Origin: Glaciimonas immobilis
GTDB lineage: Bacteria > Pseudomonadota > Gammaproteobacteria > Burkholderiales > Burkholderiaceae_D
Reading direction: 5' to 3'
DNA length: 64,000 bases
Assembly: GCF_011947285.1 (NCBI RefSeq)
Contig: NZ_JAAOZT010000002.1
Location: forward strand, 496,001-560,000
Shown: piece after piece, positions 43,062-52,463 of the stretch
Layout of the letters: each line of letters starts with the position of its first letter
How positions within the stretch are numbered: the stretch's first letter is position 1
The notes under the pieces: model-generated
Databases searched by the model: none
The model's input: the letters and a program-made list of their open reading frames with translations, nothing else
Told to the model about the DNA's origin: nothing
Made by a program: the position numbers and the translations under genes

Positions 43062-44543
43062 TCAGGCAAATAATCCATGTAAAAACCAGCTGATTTCTTC
43101 TCCTGCACGTTCTCGATACACCCAATAACGCGCCGCTTCACTGCCTTCTGCAATAAAGTAATCGCGCACGGCCAGACCTTCGTCCCACCATCCGGCTTCT
43201 ATTCTTTCCGGCCCTGATAGCAGCCTCAAGGGTGATCCATAAAATGGTCGATGGTCGCGCACCAGAAGCGCTAACGGTTGTTGTAATAGCCAGAATGGCC
43301 GTGGGCTGAGTCGTTCCTGGGTGCTCTGCGCAGGCTTATTCGTCATCTGGTTACTGGCAGCTTGCCAGCTATTGGCTATTTCTGGCCGATGGTCGGCGAA
43401 TGCGGCTGGCATTAATACATTTTCTGCGCCGAGGCGGGCGTTTAATAGTTCTAACAAGCGATGATAGTCCGCTGTGGTGCCACCGGGTTCAGGAAATAAT
43501 GATGCGGTAGGCGGCAACATCGCCGTGACGTGGGTGACATTCAAACGCAGCGCAATGATAGGTGCGCTCAGCTGAAAGCGGTTGAGGCGTTCTTTTAACA
43601 GCCGTAACAAATGTTCTTCATGCCACGCAGGTTCGGCCAATGTTATTTCCAGAGTACTGGGATCAATCGCCTGCCGTCCGCGTTCATGCACCATTGACAG
43701 CACAAAACCGGAGATCGCCAGTTGCTGCGCAGCCAGCCACCCGATCAGTTGCTGGATTAAACGGCGCGTACCGTACAAGACCGCTTCTGCGTGTTCAATC
43801 CTATCCGGCAATTCCAGATATGCCGAGAATTCTTTCGGCGCTTGCACCCATTCAAACATTTCCGGTGCAATGCCAGCGGCACAATCGAGCGCTTCCAGTA
43901 TGCGTTTGTCGCTGCGACGTTGTAATCCGGCGCGGGGTAATTTACGCAAGTCTCCCAGCGTACGGCAACCGATTCCTTCGAGCCACTCCTGATAAGGTCG
44001 GGCGGCGGGCAGTATAGAAAATGGCAATGCTTCAATGTAACGAATCTGCGTTTCAATACGGACACAGCGACGTTGTTTGCGCAAAGGGGAGTGCGCCAGA
44101 TAGCGCGCTAAAAACCACGCCCCCTGAGCTGTTGGTCCCATGCTGATGTGCGCTGTGAAACCAAGCGCATCAATACTTGCACGCACCCGGTGACATAGCA
44201 TTAACCGGCCACCAAAAGCACTCAGGCTGGCGCTGATGTTAATTAGCAGGCTGGCTTCTTCTGCATGCGTGACCTCTGGTGTGTATTGCAATAAGGTGAG
44301 TGCGATTGCATCCAGCGCACTTTGCTCCTTTAAGAGGGAGCGCTCACAAAGCGCGGTGAGGGGTGCGATTGCCATTACGCCGCCGCGTCGCATCCCGTGG
44401 CGTATGCCGCTAGCGGCAGCCTCTGCTGTCATCGTCAATACTTGTTCGTGATCCATTACAGCCAACAAACCAGGCGCAGACCAGCGCGGGCGCAAGGATT
44501 CCAGCGGCAATAATGAAAGGTGTACACCGATCCATAAAGGCAT
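43062..44543 (-). CDS. imuB: ImuB, Y-family polymerase-like adaptor
   Basis: This 493-residue protein has a Y-family fold (LLAVMDHEQVLTMTAEAAAS, GIRHGMRRGGVMAIAP, DRRILEALDCA-type DKRILEALDCAAGIAPEMFE). The metal-binding acids of active Y polymerases are not at their usual places: the N-terminus is WIGVHLSLLPLES, and LINISASLSAFGG replaces the acidic pair. Loss of catalytic acids is typical of ImuB, which acts as the adaptor that brings DnaE2 to the beta clamp. The C-terminal RDYFIAEGSEAARYWVYRER segment is the usual end. Confidence 0.94.
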   Translation of the reverse strand: MPLWIGVHLSLLPLESLRPRWSAPGLLAVMDHEQVLTMTAEAAASGIRHGMRRGGVMAIAPLTALCERSLLKEQSALDAIALTLLQYTPEVTHAEEASLLINISASLSAFGGRLMLCHRVRASIDALGFTAHISMGPTAQGAWFLARYLAHSPLRKQRRCVRIETQIRYIEALPFSILPAARPYQEWLEGIGCRTLGDLRKLPRAGLQRRSDKRILEALDCAAGIAPEMFEWVQAPKEFSAYLELPDRIEHAEAVLYGTRRLIQQLIGWLAAQQLAISGFVLSMVHERGRQAIDPSTLEITLAEPAWHEEHLLRLLKERLNRFQLSAPIIALRLNVTHVTAMLPPTASLFPEPGGTTADYHRLLELLNARLGAENVLMPAAFADHRPEIANSWQAASNQMTNKPAQSTQERLSPRPFWLLQQPLALLVRDHRPFYGSPLRLLSGPERIEAGWWDEGLAVRDYFIAEGSEAARYWVYRERAGEEISWFLHGLFA

Positions 44544-44599
44544 GACATTAACCTCCTAAGTGATCACGTTTAAGAAGGGATCGAAATTATCGACCCACA

Positions 44600-45529
44600 T
44601 CAATCAGGATCCACCCGCGTCAATTCTCGTTGTGCCCACTGTGCCGGTTCAGCAGCCGGGATTAGTACCTCCGAGGGAGTTTTTGTTGACTCTTTGTTTT
44701 GCTCTACCATCCGTTTCGGGCGGTGATTTCTTGCGGTATCGGAACTAATAGTCGGAGTGCTTCCCTGACCGGTTGTCGGTTCAGAAAGCGTTGTGTTTGA
44801 CGATCGTGCTGCGACTTTATAGGATGCACCATCCTCATCATTATCAATATCATTATCGCCCCACGCCAGATAAAGCGATTGGTCATGTTGCGGTCCCCGT
44901 CTTTTGAGGAGTTGCACTTCAATGCCGTTATTAGCCGGACGCAGCAATAGCCGTAAAGGCGCAGGGGAGGATTCATGCGCTGCACTTAAAGGGCGTATCA
45001 TCCACAGCATGGTATCGCTGGCTTGTGCGGCCAGATGAAGGCGGCGCAGTGCATCGGTCCTGATATGTGGCTGCCAGAACAACAGCGCGCCGCAACTTCC
45101 ATTGCGTAAAATTTGCTCAGCCGCCCACAGCGCATCGGCGCTACCCGTAGTCTTGACCCAGAGCATGCGTTGCGTCGCGAGTCCCCACCCACGGCACGCC
45201 GCGATCTGCGGTATATGCGGAGGTTGTAGCAGAATCACCCGGCGATTCTGTTGTGTCAGGGCTGTTAGGACCGGTTGTAATAATTGGATTTCGCCACTGC
45301 CGGCTTGTTGTACTAATAATTCTATCAACGCAGAATGCGGCCAGCCGCCGTTGGGTAATTCCCGATCCAGCGCCGCATGACCTGAGGCCATCACAGCACC
45401 ACGGTAAGATGCCATTTGATTGCCGCGCCACAGTGCATGCGGCAATGTGGCAACCAGAGACTGTGCCGCAGCCGATATGCTGGACACGCGAGGCGGTAAA
45501 ACACGATGTGAAATAGCGGACATAATCAT
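44600..45529 (-). CDS. imuA: ImuA, RecA-like SOS mutagenesis protein
   Basis: This 309-residue RecA/SulA-like protein has TLPHALWRGNQM near the N-terminus, SGHAALDRELPNGGWPHSAL then IELLVQQAGSGEIQLLQPVL in place of a Walker A, and RVILLQPPHIPQIAACRGWG and ALLFWQPHIRTDALRRLHLA further on. It modulates RecA and links to ImuB. The C-terminal 80 residues are disordered. A perfect LexA box stands 84 bp upstream. A second ATG at 45523 is also possible as the start. Confidence 0.93.
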   Translation of the reverse strand: MIMSAISHRVLPPRVSSISAAAQSLVATLPHALWRGNQMASYRGAVMASGHAALDRELPNGGWPHSALIELLVQQAGSGEIQLLQPVLTALTQQNRRVILLQPPHIPQIAACRGWGLATQRMLWVKTTGSADALWAAEQILRNGSCGALLFWQPHIRTDALRRLHLAAQASDTMLWMIRPLSAAHESSPAPLRLLLRPANNGIEVQLLKRRGPQHDQSLYLAWGDNDIDNDEDGASYKVAARSSNTTLSEPTTGQGSTPTISSDTARNHRPKRMVEQNKESTKTPSEVLIPAAEPAQWAQRELTRVDPD

Positions 45530-45612
45530 TAGCAGCAGTAAGCGCTAGCAGCTTTAGCCGCTGACGCAATTAACAAAGTTGATGAAATGAGAAAAATAAA
45601 AATCTCAATACA

Positions 45613-45628
45613 CTGTATAAATATACAG
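45613..45628. promoter_or_regulatory. LexA (SOS) box of the imuA-imuB-dnaE2 operon
   Basis: CTGTATAAATATACAG matches the LexA consensus CTGT-N8-ACAG exactly, with an AT-rich alternating centre. It lies 84 bp before imuA, and this operon is a standard member of the SOS regulon. Confidence 0.92.
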
Positions 45629-45836
45629 TATTTTCCTAAAATTCTATTAGTAATTTTGTTTTAAAGCGACACGAACCCGATTTTTCTTACTTTTAAGCGA
45701 CAACAGGTATCACTTAATTTATAAGTAAATTTTTTGATTGGAATGTTTAATGGATGCGGTCCGTGCTTGGGAAGCACTTACATTGATCATTTTTGCAGAT
45801 TAATGAAGGATGCAATCAGCGTTTTATTCGGACAGA

Positions 45837-46565
45837 TTATTTGTCCAACTCTGGGTAATGGCGAAAAATCCCTTGCTGATTAAAGGGTACCCGCCGGGTG
45901 GATGCCAAATAACGTGCTATACGCGGTTGAGAAGCCACTAATTGATGGAGCGCCATCAGGTGAGGGTAGCCGGACGCCAATCGCTTCATCGTTTTTGGAA
46001 ATGCAAAACGTAAGCCGGCGATGATCTGAAACATTGAGAGATCAACATAAGATAATTTGTCGCCTAACAAGTAGGGCTCATTATGCGGATTACGCGCCAG
46101 TACCGACTCAAAATAATCAAAAAATTTGGGTATTCTGACAGCTGTAAAATCGTTGGCACGACGGCGTGCTTCGGGTTTTTGATCTTTGTAATAAAGTTCA
46201 CTTGACACGGGATGATGCGTGTCGTGCACCTCAGTGACAAGGTCGGCAATCGTTAGTTGCAATTGATGCGCCCACAAACGACTTGCTTCGTCTTCTGGCA
46301 CCAAATTCAATCGTGGTCCCAAAAAAAGGAGAATATTTGCAGTCTGTCCAATGACCATATCGCCAGCCTGCAAAAATGGCGGCGCAAAAGAGGGCGAGGG
46401 ATTGCGTTGATCCTCAATCAACCGCATCATGGCCGCAACGCCCATTCCGCTACGTTCTGAACGGCGGGCCACATCTGTGTAGGTTGCGCCTGCCTGCTCC
46501 AAAGCCAGGCGTACAAACTCTCCGCGTCCCTGTATTGTTGGCCAGTAATATAGTTTATAGCGCAT
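45837..46565 (-). CDS. Glutathione S-transferase family protein
   Basis: This 242-residue GST starts MRYKLYYWPTIQGRGEFVRL, a thioredoxin-fold domain in which Tyr in YYWP is the likely catalytic residue. APPFLQAGDMVIGQTANILL contains the cis-Pro/QT glutathione-contact motif. The all-helical C-terminal domain contains EPYLLGDKLSYVDLSMFQII. It conjugates or exchanges glutathione with small electrophiles. It is independent of the SOS operon. Confidence 0.9.
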   Translation of the reverse strand: MRYKLYYWPTIQGRGEFVRLALEQAGATYTDVARRSERSGMGVAAMMRLIEDQRNPSPSFAPPFLQAGDMVIGQTANILLFLGPRLNLVPEDEASRLWAHQLQLTIADLVTEVHDTHHPVSSELYYKDQKPEARRRANDFTAVRIPKFFDYFESVLARNPHNEPYLLGDKLSYVDLSMFQIIAGLRFAFPKTMKRLASGYPHLMALHQLVASQPRIARYLASTRRVPFNQQGIFRHYPELDK

Positions 46566-46894
46566 GGCTTACTATAACTTGAAGGTGTTGAATAACACAA
46601 GGTGACCGATCATGGCGGATGACAGCCGGTTTTTGGAAGCCTAACGCAATCGATAGTTGGCAAAGTTAGCAGCATAACTTTGGGAAGAAGCTGTAGTATG
46701 TTTTATACCGTGATGCAGTGCTGACAGCGTCAAATTTCAATCAGTGAACTTCTACTCGTTTCAATGGGTCACTCTATATGAGTATAACGTTTTGGGAGTT
46801 TTTGATTAAACATGCGCTAATGATAGCGGGTACACGGTCCTATAGCATTTGACATTTCACAGAGAGCATATTCTGCTAGCGGTAAATAGACTAA

Positions 46895-47851
46895 ATGAAC
46901 AAAATATTTCTAATCTATACGGTTCGTTGGGTTACACGTTTGCTAGCAGTCTGCATCTTATGGACAGGCGCTGGGATAGTCATTGCCGAGACACCCGATA
47001 ATTCGACTGCAGCAGAAAATTATTCAGCTACCAGCCTAAAGACAAAATATACGGCGTTGGGCGCGCAGCTTACGCATAATCAATTTAATCGGCCCTTATT
47101 TTTAAACTCCGTTGAATCCCCTAGTCATTTAAAGGGCGATATATATGCCGTGGTAGATTATCCTTTTGCGACCGTTAACACGGCACTTAACGATCCCGCA
47201 CATTGGTGTGATGTGCTAAACCTGCACATAAATATTAAATATTGCCAAGCGTCAGCAGAGAAGGGCGGTAGTAACCTTCTGGTGAGCATTGGCACCAAAT
47301 ACGATAAGCCCCTATACGAAGCATTTCAGGTAAAATTTTCTTATGGCGTCGTAGCGATCACGCCCGACTATTTTGCGGTGCGCCTGAACGCAAAAACCGG
47401 TCCACTCGGCACGAGCGACTATCATATTGAACTTGAGGCTGTGTCGCTTGAAAACGGTAAGACTTTTTTACATATGACCTATTCTTACGCGTACAGCTTT
47501 ACCGGGCGTATGGCGATGAAAAGTTATCTTGCGACAATCGGTCGGGATAAAGTGGGCTTTACGTTACAGGACGCGACAAATAATCAGTCTCTAAAACATC
47601 CAGATTATATTGGCGGCGTGCGTGGCTTAATAGAGCGTAATACCATGCGTTATTACCTGGCCATTGATTCTTATCTTGCTACATTGTCCGCACCGTCAAC
47701 GGCTCAGCGCGAAATGCGCCTCGAACATTGGTTTTCGTCTACCGAGCAGTATTCCAGACAGTTACACGAAATGGATCGCGCTGCCTACCTTAAGATGAAG
47801 CATAGCGAATATCTGCGGCAGCAAAAGGCACCCATCCAGGCTCCGTCGTGA
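46895..47851 (+). CDS. Conserved exported protein of unknown function
   Basis: This 318-residue protein has an N-terminal hydrophobic signal (RLLAVCILWTGAGIVIAETP). The body contains SVESPSHLKGDIYAVVDYPF, DPAHWCDVLNLHINIKYCQA (two Cys, likely a disulphide) and TSDYHIELEAVSLENGKTFL. It resembles START/lipid-binding-like exported proteins of betaproteobacteria but no family name is certain. It is followed by an insertion-scarred region. Confidence 0.7.
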   Translation: MNKIFLIYTVRWVTRLLAVCILWTGAGIVIAETPDNSTAAENYSATSLKTKYTALGAQLTHNQFNRPLFLNSVESPSHLKGDIYAVVDYPFATVNTALNDPAHWCDVLNLHINIKYCQASAEKGGSNLLVSIGTKYDKPLYEAFQVKFSYGVVAITPDYFAVRLNAKTGPLGTSDYHIELEAVSLENGKTFLHMTYSYAYSFTGRMAMKSYLATIGRDKVGFTLQDATNNQSLKHPDYIGGVRGLIERNTMRYYLAIDSYLATLSAPSTAQREMRLEHWFSSTEQYSRQLHEMDRAAYLKMKHSEYLRQQKAPIQAPS

Positions 47852-47876
47852 AGAGTATTGTAATGTTGAAATAATT

Positions 47877-48294
47877 GCGGTTTCAAGTAGCAAGCGCAAC
47901 AACGAGTCAATGAGAAGTATCTTTGGGATGTTGCAATAACGCGATGTGCTGAGTCTAAAAGACGAGCGGTGTTTTATAATTGAGCCGAGTTCTTGGTCAA
48001 GTATTGAGCGATAAAGCGATGGCGTCAAAGGTAAAAAGCTTAATACATAAATATCATGCGCGTCGCCTATTGCTGCGGCGACTCCCAAGTTACATGTTTA
48101 CGGGGCTTTGTTCCCGGTCATTCGACACCACTGAATCTTCTTTGGTAACCACAACAAATTGCGTGCAACACCGACCACGAACATACCTCCATTATGAAAT
48201 ACCGCTCATCGTTTATATTCAGCACATCGTGTTATTGCAACATCCTAAAAATACTAGTTTTTAACTCAGTGTTGCGCCTGCTACTTGAAACCGC
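47877..48294. repeat. 108-bp inverted repeat pair (about 80% identical)
   Basis: The left arm (47877-47984) and the right arm (48187-48294) are reverse complements over about 108 bp. Both contain GATGTTGCAATAAC then GATGTGCTGA and GCGGTTTCAAGTAGCA near the outer end. The 202 bp between them contain no gene. The layout fits two opposed copies of one mobile-element end, a MITE-like element or a remnant with the middle deleted. The family was not identified. Confidence 0.7.
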
Positions 48295-48553
48295 TCGATT
48301 GGAAAACAAGTTTCGTCATGCAACTAACGGGTGATTATAAGTAATTGCTCTACCAGTTGACGTACATCGACATATACATACCACTTATTATGAAACTATC
48401 CTGGAGGCCTATGCCGCGTGGGCATCGAACGATCCGGCTTTAAATCCACCAATGTTATGCTTGTTGGTGCCCTCTACGCCGAACACTATCAGAACGCCCT
48501 ATGACCCCGTCAACAGGCTGCGTTTGACCCCGTATTGCCGGAATCGTCGGAGC

Positions 48554-49031
48554 TTATTTTGTTTTAACCTTACTTAGCAGTGTTGTTATCTGGGAAAAAG
48601 GAATTATATTATTAGTGGGTGCGTTTGTACTGCTACTCATACTACTAATAAAAGCTGTTCCCGAGGTGGCTCCAACTCCCTCAGTAACATAGTTTAGAAC
48701 ACTAGGTAGGGTACCTAAAATAGACGTGATGGGTGACGCAGGAATTGTTTTATTAATAACGTTTTGCAGCTCGCCTACAGTAGTAGCGGGCAGTGGCGGT
48801 CCGGTGTTAATAATACTGACTTTAGAATTTGATGCGTTGTCTGTTTCGATAGCGCCACTATTAACTGTATCAGTTACCCCGATAACAGGACTCGCTGATA
48901 TAGACCCTCTTAGCCGTAGATCCTGCGTTTAATCCGATGATCACATTATAATGGGAAGAGTCCGAACAGGTTGCAGCGAATACTATACCGCAGGCACAAC
49001 TAATCAAAACGAATGCTAAAAAAATGACTTT
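48554..49031 (-). pseudogene. Decayed small exported-protein gene
   Basis: On the minus strand a signal-peptide-like segment (KVIFLAFVLISCACGIVFA) starts immediately after TAG where an ATG would be expected. It runs to ISESCYRGN and TGA, and a shifted frame carries on (GVTDTVNSGAIETDNASNSK through FSQITTLLSKVKTK) to TAA at 48554. A missing start and a frameshift at the GGGG run mark it as dead. The Ser/Thr-rich body suggests a secreted surface protein; its identity is unknown. Confidence 0.55.
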
Positions 49032-49406
49032 CTAACTATACGTTCTTTTTTAAATGAATTCATTTGATTTTTTTGTAAGGAGCACAACTTAGCCTTTGCC
49101 ATAAGTGATATAGGCTGAAACAAGTCTATTTACATAAAACTCCTACGTTGAAATATTTAAATAAACGTGCGTTTGATTCTGATTCACAAATTTTTTTCTC
49201 GATATGACTATTTATTTCCTAATAGGTAATTTGTGACATTGAAGTTTATCAACACCTCCCATTTGCAAAGTTTTGTTGTATTTGGACGGATAGATTAGCC
49301 TTTTGGTTCTATCGCGTCACCAAAGTCATCGATACGCGCAAGGAGATTACTGACCTTGAAGATAATAGCGAACCGAGATGCTGCGATTTTCGATCGATGT
49401 TAGTCG

Positions 49407-49702
49407 GTGTGCATCCGCTGGTATTTAGGGCTGCCCGTGAGTTACCGCCATTTTGAAGAAATGATGGAAGAATGTAGTGTGGCAGTCGACTACTTATCGA
49501 TCAATAGCTGGGTGCTCAGATTTTTTTCCGTTACTGGGAAGCTCATTCCGTACATACAAGCGTCAGGTTGCTTTAGGCTGGGGATAGATGAGACCATTGC
49601 CCATCAAGCGTCTAACCAATCAGATGCTCAACTTAATTCTTTCGGTCCGTCAAAAACGTATTGGCCGACATCGAACTCATGCACATGATTCGTGAAGGAT
49701 AG
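49407..49702 (+). pseudogene. IS6-family transposase remnant
   Basis: IRWYLGLPVSYRHFEEMMEE, then CSVAVDYLSINSWVLRF, matches the N-terminal region of IS6-family transposases. Much of the middle is gone. In another frame the sequence SFRSVKNVLADIELMHMIRE corresponds to the C-terminal end of that family. It is a deleted, frameshifted copy with no intact ends seen. It lies against the end of the PAS gene. Confidence 0.75.
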
Positions 49703-49796
49703 ATACTAGTCACAGCAATATGATGGCGTATACGATAAGTTTTATGTTTTGGCAAGACAAATCCGTGCAATTTACAGCTGGATAAAAAGTCTGCTA

Positions 49797-50300
49797 TCAA
49801 TCTGATTTTTCTTTGTTAATGCGACAGAACTCCGAAATATCTTGTACGATTATTTGTACTCCCGGCTTACCGAAATAGCTAAATAAAACGCGGCTGACAT
49901 TCACGTCAAGCAAGCGACCATCGCCAAGGTAAGCCTGGCCTTCCCAACTAACAACCGATTCATTTTGAAGATACTTATTTGGCACATAAACCATCAGCGA
50001 ATCGAAAGACCAGCCTAAAAGATCGTCCAAATGTGACGTGCAGAAAAGCCGTTGTGCTACGGCATTAGCGAAGACAATACGTCCATCGACTTCAATTAAA
50101 ATTGAAAACGGTGATAACTCAACCAATAACCTGTAACGCTCCTCACTCTCAAGCAGGGCGACGACTGCGGTTTCGCGCTCTTTTACTTCAAAGTAAAGTT
50201 CCAGTCTTTTTTCGTCCAACAATATTTCTGCTTGTTGACGCGCATTATTAGCTCTGGTCAACCGACGTTCGTACAATTCCTTATCGTAGTTTAGTTTCAT
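49797..50300 (-). CDS. PAS-domain protein without an output domain
   Basis: This 167-residue protein has an N-terminal coiled coil (YERRLTRANNARQQAEILLD, EKRLELYFEVKERETAV), a form common in signalling proteins coupled to H-NOX sensors. One PAS domain follows (EERYRLLVELSPFSILIEVD, GRIVFANAVAQRLF, then DGRLLDVNVSRVLF). It stops at RINKEKSD with no kinase, GGDEF or EAL domain. Its start overlaps the H-NOX-like gene by 20 bp. An IS6 remnant stands directly behind, so an original output domain may have been cut off. Confidence 0.85.
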   Translation of the reverse strand: MKLNYDKELYERRLTRANNARQQAEILLDEKRLELYFEVKERETAVVALLESEERYRLLVELSPFSILIEVDGRIVFANAVAQRLFCTSHLDDLLGWSFDSLMVYVPNKYLQNESVVSWEGQAYLGDGRLLDVNVSRVLFSYFGKPGVQIIVQDISEFCRINKEKSD

Positions 50301-50838
50301 TTAAAATTTTGAGTGTGAATTGAGTATGGGTGCTTTGTTCGCCAGATAAATCTAGCCGGCTTATAGATATCACTTCATTAAAATGGCTGATAGCACCGCG
50401 AATCACACCTTCTGCAATATCCGAAAAAGGAAATTTTGAGCAATATATTAAGATCAATTCCGACGGTTTTCGAAGGAGACAATCAAAACTTGGTAGCTGG
50501 TCTAGGTACAATTCTTTAACCTCTAAAGGCATCTTTTTATCTAAAAAGGATAAAAAACTAAAGGTCGAATAGAGGTCAAAAAGATTTACGCGATTTCTTC
50601 GCATGAAACTCGCGAATAAAAATTTGCCAAAAGCACAGAGCAATAAGCGTTTGGAAATACCTGTTTTGGCACTTAAATGGCCTACTAATTCGACTATTTC
50701 AATATGATCGTATGAGCCAACGGAAGTGTAAGCTCCAGCCGTTTCCAGCGTCGCGATCGACATTACTTCGTCCGCCACTTCGACCGAAAATAACGTCTCC
50801 ATCATAGTTACGAAATCTTGAAAAATAATCCCTTTCAT
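50281..50838 (-). CDS. H-NOX-like (haem NO-binding) protein lacking the haem ligand
   Basis: This 185-residue protein has the complete H-NOX fold: MKGIIFQDFVTMMETLF at the start, AYTSVGSYDHIEIVELVGHL, KRLLLCAFGKFLFASF, and ELILIYCSKFPFSDIAEGVI ahead of GAISHF. Canonical H-NOX has LDxIHxEVxxLYP, where His binds haem iron. Here the aligned stretch is LDKKMPLEVKELY (residues 99-111), with Pro104 at the ligand position. The propionate-binding YxSxR is YCSKF (132-136), so Arg is Phe. Haem binding of the usual kind is therefore unlikely. It overlaps the PAS gene. Confidence 0.82.
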   Translation of the reverse strand: MKGIIFQDFVTMMETLFSVEVADEVMSIATLETAGAYTSVGSYDHIEIVELVGHLSAKTGISKRLLLCAFGKFLFASFMRRNRVNLFDLYSTFSFLSFLDKKMPLEVKELYLDQLPSFDCLLRKPSELILIYCSKFPFSDIAEGVIRGAISHFNEVISISRLDLSGEQSTHTQFTLKILNETKLR

Positions 50839-51089
50839 TTCAATCCTAAAAAATGCATATTTAAGTACGGTGATATGTCGCCTTATCCATGGTAGTTGTC
50901 AAAAAATATCGCCTCGAGCTATGCTGCTTTCTTTAATGCTTCTGGATGACTTCGTTCTGAATTGAGCCAAACTCCTTTTTCAGTGCTTAATCCGAGTGCG
51001 CTGACCAGCGCTCCAGGTGCCGCTGTTTTGCAGCTTCATTGACTTGCTCGCGGTATCTTAGAATCGCTGTATTCCGGTCATCATGGGAC

Positions 51090-51150
51090 TACCGTGGGTG
51101 TGACGAATTTCAGGCCACCGTGCTTGCGCTGATGCTTGTGCCACTACACA
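51090..51150 (-). pseudogene. IS3-family OrfB C-terminal remnant, copy a
   Basis: Minus-strand reading gives WHKHQRKHGGLKFVTPTVVP. The HxHxGLKFVTP pattern ends many IS3-family OrfB proteins. A closely similar segment occurs near 53460-53520. The surroundings contain no longer frame. Confidence 0.5.
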
Positions 51151-51233
51151 AATTTCAATGTCCGGTCCCGTGCTTGCTCGACATTAATTACTTATCTGTT
51201 AAGTGACAAAGGTTAGTTGTGTCTGGCAGTTGT

Positions 51234-51644
51234 TGTGGACCTGCTCAATAGGGGAGTGATTGGCCGGTCGCTCATGCTCCGTGTGACGAACGATATGACG
51301 AACGATATCGTGATCGACGGATTGAATATGGCATGGTTTCGCATGTGACCGGCACCAAGCGTTATGCATCATTCTGGTCGTGGCATTAGTACGTCAGCTA
51401 TGCGTTTCAAGCACACCTCAAGGGATTTGGTAGGACCTGCTCCATGAGTCGCAAAAGAAAATGCCAAAGTAATGCTCTGACCGACAACTGGTCCAACCTC
51501 TTCAAGAACCAACGGCATCATGGACTGTGCTACTCCACTCACGCCGAGATGAAGTCAGTTAGCTTTAAGTATGTGGAAGTTTTTTATAATCATAAGCGGC
51601 TACATTCGACACTCGACTATCGATCACCAATCCGGCGTTTATAA
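51234..51644 (+). pseudogene. IS3-family OrfB remnant (C-terminal half)
   Basis: Frames across this stretch give DIVIDGLNMAWFRM, then MHHSGRGISTSAMRFK, NWSNLFKNQRHHGL and HAEMKSVSFKYVEVFYNHKR then LHSTLDYRSPIRRL, i.e. the end of an IS3-group integrase in broken pieces. The last 66 codons form one open frame from 51444. The element is dead and has no visible left end. Confidence 0.75.
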
Positions 51645-52463
51645 TGCTGGCAAACTGAAAAGGAGAAGCAAAATTAGCGGGATAAAATTCGCGCTACAAA
51701 AGAAGAAATATCCACCCAAGGAAATGAACGCTTCCCTCATGATGTGCTAATGGAAGAGTTTCATATAGAAGCTCATAATTCAGTCAGCAGCATTACAAAA
51801 TGCAAATAAATATATCAAGTACTGTGGACTAATATCTTTTAACCCCTCATGATGTTACGGGTAAATAGACATTAAAACTATGAAAAATAAGCAAAAACAA
51901 TAGTAAATTCATGCCATTTTTTCATAAATATAGGCGCCACTTTTTATGATTTTTTAAAATGTATTATAGGAGTGTTGTGATATTTTTTTAACGTATGAAA
52001 TACGGGGTGTAGAAAATCGTGTGAAATCGTATCAATTTTTCAGCGTAATTTCCCGCAGGGGCATTGCCTTCTTTTTGATAATGTTAAGGAGCGCCAAATA
52101 CAACGGCTTGCTCACGGCACCACACCGGTAACGCTAGTCAGTGCTGGCATAAACGAGTTATCGCAATACCGGGCGTGGCCCAATCTGAAACGAAGTGCGT
52201 CGGATTTAGTAAAGATGGTTGCATGAAATGACGCGACAGGTGGCTTGACGGAGGCTGATGGGGAGGGCGCCGATTAAATTTACTTCGTTTGATTAACTTA
52301 CAAATAACGCAATAGAATTTGCAAGAAAGTGAATATGAATATTCCCTGTTCCAGCAAATCCATCCACTACTTTTACCTGCCATGCCCAAGCTAGAAGTGC
52401 CTTTTATTATTTATTTATTCACTAGCGCCCTGTATTCGCCTTTGTATTCGCCCTTGTATTCAG
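51645..52463. other. AT-rich non-coding stretch
   Basis: No gene is supported. An 83-codon frame at 52138-52389 (minus) is low-complexity and has no ribosome site. Several poly-A/T tracts and no hairpins with U-tracts were noted. Confidence 0.5.
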
